8,065 nt of DNA. Origin: an uncultured Clostridia bacterium (GTDB taxonomy: Bacteria; Bacillota; Clostridia; Oscillospirales; CAG-272). Under the pieces are notes generated by a model. That model was given only the letters and a program-made list of their open reading frames with translations, had not been told where the DNA came from and did not search any database. Below are positions 1 through 4,827 of the stretch, piece by piece. The DNA lies in contig CALAFS010000098.1 of the NCBI GenBank assembly GCA_937892405.1, forward strand, positions 1 to 8,065, written 5' to 3'. Each line of letters begins with the position of its first letter. The first letter of the stretch is position 1. The translations under genes were made by a program, and so were the position numbers.

Positions 1-819
1 GTTATCATTCCGAGCGGCGTTACAATCATTAGTAAATATGCGTTCTACGGTTGCTCCAGGCTCACGAGCGTTACCATTCCGAACAGTGTCACAAGCATCG
101 GCGTCTCTGCGTTCAGGGGTTGCTCGGGACTCACAAGTATTACACTTTCCTTTGTCGGCGCATCGGTTAGCGGTACCAACACATATTTCGGTTATATTTT
201 CGGCGCATCCGGTTATTCCCAAAATAACGAGTACATTCCTAAAAGTCTAAAAACAGTCGTCGTTACCGGGAAAACAAGTATCGGTAACAATGCGTTCAAT
301 GGTTGCACCGGACTCACAAGCATTACTATTTCAAATGGCGTTACAAGCATCGGTAACAATGCATTCAAGGGTTGCACCGGACTCACAAGCATTACCATTC
401 CAAACAGCGTTACAAGCATCGGCGAAGAGGCATTCTCCGGTTGCTCCGGACTTACCAATATTACACTTCCCTTTGTCGGAGCATCGGTTAACGGTACCAG
501 CAACACGCATTTCGGTTATATTTTCGGCGCATCCGGTTATTCGGACAACAGCAAATACATTCCGACCAGCCTCAAAAAAGTTGTTCTTACCGGGGGAACA
601 AGCATCGACGATTTTGCGTTCTACGGTTGCTCGGGACTCACGAGCATTATCTTTTCAAACAGCATCACCAGCATTGGGCAAAGATTATTCATCGGTTGTT
701 CCGGACTCACAAGTATTGCCGTAGAAAAAGGAAATTCAAAGTATCATTCCGTCAACAACTGTGTGATTGAGACAGAAACAAAAACCTTGATTTTAGGATG
801 TAAAAACAGTGTCCTTCCG
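1..819 (+). repeat. Long perfect direct repeat, copy A (period 1158 nt)
   Basis: Compared base by base, this segment is identical to 1159-1977 with no mismatch over 819 nt. The offset of 1158 nt equals 386 codons, so the frame is kept. It spans seven LRR units, two FVGAS/FGYIFG inserts and most of one EKGNSKYHS module. The left end is set by the window edge, so the true repeat may be longer. Identity stops at 819/1977, where the next codons are ACG and TGG. Confidence 0.97.
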
Positions 820-3762
820 ACGGACGGTAGCCTCACGAGCATCGGCAACTATGCATTTGAAGATTGTGCCGGACTCACGAGTGTTACCATTCCGGGCGGC
901 GTTACAGGCATCGGCGAATATGCGTTCTACGGTTGCTCCGGGCTCACGAGCGTTACCATTCCGAGCGGCGTCACGAGCATCGGCGAATATGCATTCTACG
1001 GTTGCTCCGGGCTCACGAGCGTTATCATTCCGAGCGGCGTTACAATCATTAGTAAATATGCGTTCTACGGTTGCTATGGGCTCACGAGCGTTACCATTCC
1101 GAGCGGCGTTACAGGCATCGGCGAATATGCGTTCTACGGTTGCTACGGGCTCACGAGCGTTATCATTCCGAGCGGCGTTACAATCATTAGTAAATATGCG
1201 TTCTACGGTTGCTCCAGGCTCACGAGCGTTACCATTCCGAACAGTGTCACAAGCATCGGCGTCTCTGCGTTCAGGGGTTGCTCGGGACTCACAAGTATTA
1301 CACTTTCCTTTGTCGGCGCATCGGTTAGCGGTACCAACACATATTTCGGTTATATTTTCGGCGCATCCGGTTATTCCCAAAATAACGAGTACATTCCTAA
1401 AAGTCTAAAAACAGTCGTCGTTACCGGGAAAACAAGTATCGGTAACAATGCGTTCAATGGTTGCACCGGACTCACAAGCATTACTATTTCAAATGGCGTT
1501 ACAAGCATCGGTAACAATGCATTCAAGGGTTGCACCGGACTCACAAGCATTACCATTCCAAACAGCGTTACAAGCATCGGCGAAGAGGCATTCTCCGGTT
1601 GCTCCGGACTTACCAATATTACACTTCCCTTTGTCGGAGCATCGGTTAACGGTACCAGCAACACGCATTTCGGTTATATTTTCGGCGCATCCGGTTATTC
1701 GGACAACAGCAAATACATTCCGACCAGCCTCAAAAAAGTTGTTCTTACCGGGGGAACAAGCATCGACGATTTTGCGTTCTACGGTTGCTCGGGACTCACG
1801 AGCATTATCTTTTCAAACAGCATCACCAGCATTGGGCAAAGATTATTCATCGGTTGTTCCGGACTCACAAGTATTGCCGTAGAAAAAGGAAATTCAAAGT
1901 ATCATTCCGTCAACAACTGTGTGATTGAGACAGAAACAAAAACCTTGATTTTAGGATGTAAAAACAGTGTCCTTCCGTGGGACGGTAGCGTCACAAGCAT
2001 CGGCAACTCTGTGTTCAGTGGGTGTTCCGAACTCACGAACATTACCATTCCGGGTAGCGTCACGAGCATCGGCGACTCTGCTTTCTACGGTTGCTCCGGG
2101 CTCACGAGTGTTACCATTCCGAGCAACGTTATAAGTATCGGCGATTCTGCTTTCTCCGGGTGCTCTGGGCTCTGGCGCGTTAATATTTCAAGCGGCGTGA
2201 CAAGCATCGGTAAATATGCGTTCAGATATTGCTCCGGACTCACGAGTGTTACCGTTCCGAATAGCGTAAAAAATATCGGATTCGGTGCATTTGAAAGTTG
2301 CTCCGGACTTACAAATATTACGCTTCCTTTTGTCGGAGCAGCAGCCGACGGTAAAAGCGGCACGAACTTCGGCTACATTTTTGGCACATCAAATAATTCC
2401 ATCTGGGTCATTCCTAGAAGTCTAAAAACGGTCGTTATTACTGCAGGAACAAGTATCGGCAAAGATGCGTTCGATAATTGCCAACTACTCACAAGCATTA
2501 CTATTCCGAACAGCGTTACGAGCATCGGCGACTCTGCGTTCTCCATGTGCTTGAGCCTCACGAGTATAACCATTCCGGAAAGCGTCACGAGTATTGGTGA
2601 CCATGCGTTCTCCGGTTGCACCAAACTTTGGTGCATTACCATTCCGAGCGGCGTTACAAGTATCGGCAACTCTGTGTTCAGTGGGTGTTCCGAACTCACA
2701 AGCATTACCATTCCGGGTAGCGTCACGGGCATCGGCGACTCTGCGTTCAATGGTTGTTCAAAACTCACGAGCATTACCATTCCGGCCAGCGTCACGAGCA
2801 TCGGCAGCTCTGCGTTCTCCAGTTGCTCCAGACTCACGAGTATTACCATTCCGCACGGCGTTATAAACATCAGCGACGCTGTGTTCCGGGATTGCTCCGG
2901 GCTCACGAGCGTTACCATTCCGAACAGCGTTAAGAGCATCGGCAAATATGCATTCTCCAATTGCTACGGACTCACGAGCATTACTATTCCGAGCAGTGTT
3001 ACAAGCATCGATGAATTTGCGTTCTCCGGTTACAGCGGACTCAAAGAAGTACACATATCGGATATTGCGGCGTGGTGTAAAATTTCGTTCGGTAATACAA
3101 GCGCAAATCCGCTAGATTATGCTCACAATCTTTACTTAGATGGTGCTTTAATTACAGAATTAACTATTCCGAACGATATCACGCGCATCGACAAATATGC
3201 GTTCATAGGTTGCTCCGGACTCACGAGCATTACCGTAGAAAAAGGGAATTCAAAATATCATTCCACCGGCAACTGTGTGATCGAGACAAAAACAAGAACC
3301 TTGATTTTTGGGTGCAAAAACAGTACCCTTCCGACGGACGGTAGCATCACATGCATCGGCGATGAAGCATTCTCCGGTTGCTCCAGACTCGCGAGTATCA
3401 CCATTCCGAGCAGCGTTACAAGTATCGGCGGCTCTGCGTTCGAAGGTTGCTCCGGACTCACGAGCATTACCATTCCGGATAGCGTTACAAGCATTGACGA
3501 CTATGCGTTCGCCGATTGCTCTGGACTCTGGCGTGTTAATATTTCAAGTGGCGTGACAAGCATCGGTAAATATGCGTTCTCCGGTTGCTCCAGACTCACG
3601 AGCATTACCATTCCGAGCAGCGTTACAAGTATCGGCGCCGAAGCGTTCTCCGGTTGCTCTAAACTGACCATTTATTGCGAAGTAATTTCCAAACCCGACG
3701 GATGGAGTATGTTCTGGTACGGTGACGGTTCTGTCGTCGTTTGGGGCTATAAGAAGAGTTAA
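1..3762 (+). CDS. BspA-like leucine-rich-repeat (LRR_5) surface protein, 5'-truncated by the window edge
   Basis: The frame is open from base 1 to TAA 3760-3762 (1253 codons), so the start and any signal peptide lie upstream. It consists of about 39 units of 23 residues of the form GC-S-GLTSITIP-SVTSIG--AF, each with a conserved Cys, typical of BspA/LRR_5 proteins. Known members bind host matrix proteins or other cells; that role here is inference. Non-LRR modules interrupt the array. An FVGAS...FGYIFG...IPKSLKTVVVTG insert occurs five times (from about 151, 472, 1309, 1630 and 2329). A VEKGNSKYHS...TLILGCKNS module occurs three times (about 718, 1876, 3232). One HISDIAAWCKISF...AHNLYLDG module begins near 3046. 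The C-terminus (3664-3759, YCEVISKPDGW...VVVWGY) is a common BspA ending. There is no LPXTG motif or C-terminal membrane segment, so anchoring is unknown. The GTG at 763 lies inside a module, with open frame upstream, and is not a start. Function is inferred from family only. Confidence 0.93.
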   Translation, partial: VIIPSGVTIISKYAFYGCSRLTSVTIPNSVTSIGVSAFRGCSGLTSITLSFVGASVSGTNTYFGYIFGASGYSQNNEYIPKSLKTVVVTGKTSIGNNAFNGCTGLTSITISNGVTSIGNNAFKGCTGLTSITIPNSVTSIGEEAFSGCSGLTNITLPFVGASVNGTSNTHFGYIFGASGYSDNSKYIPTSLKKVVLTGGTSIDDFAFYGCSGLTSIIFSNSITSIGQRLFIGCSGLTSIAVEKGNSKYHSVNNCVIETETKTLILGCKNSVLPTDGSLTSIGNYAFEDCAGLTSVTIPGGVTGIGEYAFYGCSGLTSVTIPSGVTSIGEYAFYGCSGLTSVIIPSGVTIISKYAFYGCYGLTSVTIPSGVTGIGEYAFYGCYGLTSVIIPSGVTIISKYAFYGCSRLTSVTIPNSVTSIGVSAFRGCSGLTSITLSFVGASVSGTNTYFGYIFGASGYSQNNEYIPKSLKTVVVTGKTSIGNNAFNGCTGLTSITISNGVTSIGNNAFKGCTGLTSITIPNSVTSIGEEAFSGCSGLTNITLPFVGASVNGTSNTHFGYIFGASGYSDNSKYIPTSLKKVVLTGGTSIDDFAFYGCSGLTSIIFSNSITSIGQRLFIGCSGLTSIAVEKGNSKYHSVNNCVIETETKTLILGCKNSVLPWDGSVTSIGNSVFSGCSELTNITIPGSVTSIGDSAFYGCSGLTSVTIPSNVISIGDSAFSGCSGLWRVNISSGVTSIGKYAFRYCSGLTSVTVPNSVKNIGFGAFESCSGLTNITLPFVGAAADGKSGTNFGYIFGTSNNSIWVIPRSLKTVVITAGTSIGKDAFDNCQLLTSITIPNSVTSIGDSAFSMCLSLTSITIPESVTSIGDHAFSGCTKLWCITIPSGVTSIGNSVFSGCSELTSITIPGSVTGIGDSAFNGCSKLTSITIPASVTSIGSSAFSSCSRLTSITIPHGVINISDAVFRDCSGLTSVTIPNSVKSIGKYAFSNCYGLTSITIPSSVTSIDEFAFSGYSGLKEVHISDIAAWCKISFGNTSANPLDYAHNLYLDGALITELTIPNDITRIDKYAFIGCSGLTSITVEKGNSKYHSTGNCVIETKTRTLIFGCKNSTLPTDGSITCIGDEAFSGCSRLASITIPSSVTSIGGSAFEGCSGLTSITIPDSVTSIDDYAFADCSGLWRVNISSGVTSIGKYAFSGCSRLTSITIPSSVTSIGAEAFSGCSKLTIYCEVISKPDGWSMFWYGDGSVVVWGYKKS
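922..1197 (+). repeat. Tandem 138-nt doublets made of two 69-nt LRR units
   Basis: Segments 922-1059 and 1060-1197 are adjacent copies of a two-LRR unit, matching at 131 of 138 positions by eye. The first LRR of each doublet carries VTIPSGVT(S/G)IGEYAF and the second VIIPSGVTIISKYAF. The next unit (1198-1266) begins the same way and is identical to 40-108. The 55-nt core at 1021-1075 recurs exactly at 1159-1213 and 1-55, so the edge of the 1158-nt duplication falls on a doublet boundary. Confidence 0.9.
1159..1977 (+). repeat. Long perfect direct repeat, copy B
   Basis: This is the second copy of the 819-nt segment at 1-819, including all synonymous positions. To its left, 820-1158 fills the rest of the 1158-nt period with further LRR units. 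To its right the sequence continues as a homologous but clearly diverged LRR region. The absence of even silent differences implies a very recent duplication, active homogenisation, or an assembly artefact. Confidence 0.97.
1993..2753 (+). repeat. Dispersed near-identical two-LRR segment (copies 1993-2090 and 2656-2753)
   Basis: The two 98-nt copies are 663 nt (221 codons) apart and encode TSIGNSVFSGCSELT-ITIPGSVT-IGDSAF. A 38-nt core is identical (1999-2036 and 2662-2699), with scattered differences after it. The intervening sequence is other LRR units of the same gene. Confidence 0.85.
2161..3579 (+). repeat. Dispersed LRR segment with only silent changes (copies 2161-2223 and 3517-3579)
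   Basis: These 63-nt copies are 1356 nt apart and encode CSGLWRVNISSGVTSIGKYAF. I count three differences, all third-position and silent (GGG/GGA, CGC/CGT, AGC/AGT). The Trp-Arg-Val-Asn variant in place of the usual Thr-Ser-Ile-Thr occurs only in these two units of the window, which marks them as direct relatives. Confidence 0.85.
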
Positions 3763-3772
3763 AAGGCAAAAA

Positions 3773-3817
3773 GGCATTTCAAGGATGAGCGCTTTATTGC
3801 GTTATCCTTGAAATGCC
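3773..3817. terminator. Long stem-loop between the first and second genes
   Basis: A perfect 14-bp stem (3773-3786 with 3804-3817) encloses a shorter 5-bp stem (AGCGC with GCGTT, one G-U pair) and a TTTATT loop, beginning 10 nt after the first gene's stop. On the + strand no T-run follows (CAATGCCG...), so it is not a standard + strand terminator. On the - strand the stem is followed by TTTTTGCCTTTT, which fits a terminator for antisense transcription. It may instead stabilise an mRNA end or reduce read-through into the next gene. Confidence 0.6.
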
Positions 3818-3843
3818 CAATGCCGAAAAATTACAAAAAACAC

Positions 3844-3851
3844 AAAAGGAG
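3844..3851 (+). promoter_or_regulatory. Ribosome binding site of the middle gene
   Basis: AAAAGGAG ends 7 nt before ATG 3859 and decides that start. The frame could also begin at TTG 3808, but that codon sits inside the stem-loop arm and has no Shine-Dalgarno sequence. Confidence 0.85.
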
Positions 3852-3858
3852 AAACAAT

Positions 3859-4545
3859 ATGTATTTATTTTTTCTGAAAAAGAACAAGGGAGAAAAGGCA
3901 CCTTTTCCGACATCCGAAATTATCCGTCAATACCTGACCATGTACGGAACGCATGACCTGATCCTTATGAAGCCCGGCTATTTAAGCACAAAAACGCAAA
4001 CAATCCAAGACTTTTGCAATAACTATCCTTGCTCCACCAACAATTTTATATTGCTGACATCCGGCATGAACGGAAAAAATTCGGCTCAAGGTTCAACCTT
4101 TACCATATCGGAAGAACATAAAAATGACTTTATGCAGCGGAATGTCATATGCACCCTTCACTCATGCCCTACGGATCACAGCAAATGTACTCTTTTTATA
4201 GAATGTGACGGTCTCACAGAGCGTGCAAAAGGATGCCCCCTCACAGCCGAGGAAGAAGAAACTCTCTGTCAGGCGTTAAAGAAAATGAAAATACGGGCGA
4301 TACTGATCGGCTCTTCCAATGCCAGCCGCCTTACATATTACGACCAGCCTGCCGTCAAGGGCGAATGCGATGTTTTTATTATGAACGACGATTTTGAGGA
4401 AGCCGAGGTCACGAGTCTGTACGAAAATACCGTAGGGGCACTTCAAAATGATGGCGAGCATCCTATTGTGTTGTTCAAGGAAATGGTGGGTAATTTATCT
4501 ATGGAGGAAATTTATCGGAAGATACTCGCCGAATCAAACCTGTGA
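3859..4545 (+). CDS. Small hypothetical protein with phospholipase-D-like (HxK ... GSSN) marks
   Basis: This encodes 228 residues ending at TGA 4543-4545. There is no signal peptide or membrane segment, so it is probably cytoplasmic. Three marks recall the PLD/Tdp1 superfamily. Residues 105-112 (TDHSKCTL) contain H107-x-K109. Residues 146-154 form a hydrophobic strand ending in GSSN (G151-N154). KGECDVFI at 167-174 follows, where many PLD-like nucleases have a conserved acidic strand. A canonical HxKx4D is not met, because the residue at the Asp position is Ile. The gap between HxK and GSSN is about 40 residues, longer than usual, with a Glu-rich helix at about 130-145. Only one such half-site exists, so an active enzyme would need to dimerise, as single-domain PLD nucleases do. 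It could be a degenerate or unrelated fold. The gene starts 97 nt after the upstream LRR gene and ends just before a terminator. Confidence 0.85.
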   Translation: MYLFFLKKNKGEKAPFPTSEIIRQYLTMYGTHDLILMKPGYLSTKTQTIQDFCNNYPCSTNNFILLTSGMNGKNSAQGSTFTISEEHKNDFMQRNVICTLHSCPTDHSKCTLFIECDGLTERAKGCPLTAEEEETLCQALKKMKIRAILIGSSNASRLTYYDQPAVKGECDVFIMNDDFEEAEVTSLYENTVGALQNDGEHPIVLFKEMVGNLSMEEIYRKILAESNL

Positions 4546-4555
4546 GAGTAATCAG

Positions 4556-4599
4556 AAAACAGCAGGGGGCACCCGCCTTGGGTGCCCCCTGCTGTTTTT
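4556..4599 (+). terminator. Strong intrinsic terminator after the middle gene
   Basis: A perfect 19-bp stem (4556-4574 with 4580-4598) with a GCCTT loop is very GC-rich in its upper part and ends in TTTTT at 4595-4599. It begins 10 nt after the stop codon. The matching AAAA on the left arm means it could also work on the - strand. Confidence 0.95.
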
Positions 4600-4603
4600 G
4601 GTG

Positions 4604-4679
4604 GAACATTCGGCGAAAAGTGCCTCGGGAAGCTGTTCTGAATGTTCATAGATTATGATAATTGATGTATTTATCATAG
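4604..4679. promoter_or_regulatory. Intergenic inverted repeats, possible regulatory region of the lipoprotein gene
   Basis: Two separate inverted repeats lie downstream of the terminator. GAACATTC (4604-4611) pairs with GAATGTTC (4640-4647). TATGATAA (4654-4661) pairs with TTATCATA (4671-4678), which a G-U pair extends by one base. A promoter for the next gene is expected between here and 4810, but I could not find a convincing -35/-10 pair. TATCAT at 4672-4677 and at 4780-4785 resembles a -10 box but lacks a partner. Confidence 0.35.
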
Positions 4680-4757
4680 CATGCGTTGTCGGAAAAGTCA
4701 ATATTTTTGAGGAAAAACATGAATTTTTCGCCTTCTGTCGGAAAAAAGCCCGCGGCG

Positions 4758-4812
4758 ACGCCGGATTTTGTTCATCGAATATCATATTCGGTGAACAAAA
4801 AATACGCCGGAT
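4758..4812. promoter_or_regulatory. Palindrome bracketed by 9-nt direct repeats, just upstream of the lipoprotein RBS
   Basis: TTTTGTTCATCGAAT (4766-4780) and ATTCGGTGAACAAAA (4786-4800) form a 15-bp stem with one G-U pair and an ATCAT loop. The direct repeat ACGCCGGAT occurs at 4758-4766 and 4804-4812, immediately outside. The palindrome ends 16 nt before the Shine-Dalgarno. An operator for a dimeric regulator, a 5'-UTR stem-loop controlling translation, or the trace of a tiny insertion are all possible. Confidence 0.55.
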
Positions 4813-4816
4813 ATGG

Positions 4817-4823
4817 AAGGAGG
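4817..4823 (+). promoter_or_regulatory. Ribosome binding site of the lipoprotein gene
   Basis: AAGGAGG is a near-perfect Shine-Dalgarno that ends 4 nt before ATG 4828, a slightly short spacing. It fixes the start ahead of a textbook lipoprotein signal. Confidence 0.9.
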
Positions 4824-4827
4824 CTTT

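Noticed and set aside
793..1408. Long overlapping frames in the repeat region (about 195-199 codons on both strands)
   Set aside because: They exist because the 69-nt unit lacks stops in other frames. Their proteins are low-complexity periodic shadows, and some recur exactly 1158 nt later.
763..3762. A 999-codon gene starting at GTG 763
   Set aside because: The same frame is open to base 1 and encodes continuous LRR units. GTG 763 is the Val of the NCVIETETKT module, and the identical codon at 1921 is also internal.
1..3762. A diversity-generating retroelement target or CRISPR-like array
   Set aside because: The repeats are translated LRR units without spacers. No reverse transcriptase or adenine-focused variation pattern is visible, and the differences include many silent changes of all base types.
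3808..3858. An upstream TTG start extending the middle gene by 17 codons
   Set aside because: The TTG lies in the stem-loop arm with no Shine-Dalgarno, while ATG 3859 has AAAAGGAG at good spacing.
4600..4827. A sigma-A promoter for the lipoprotein gene
   Set aside because: TATCAT at 4672-4677 and 4780-4785 resemble a -10 box, but no acceptable -35 lies 16-18 nt upstream of either, so no promoter was called.
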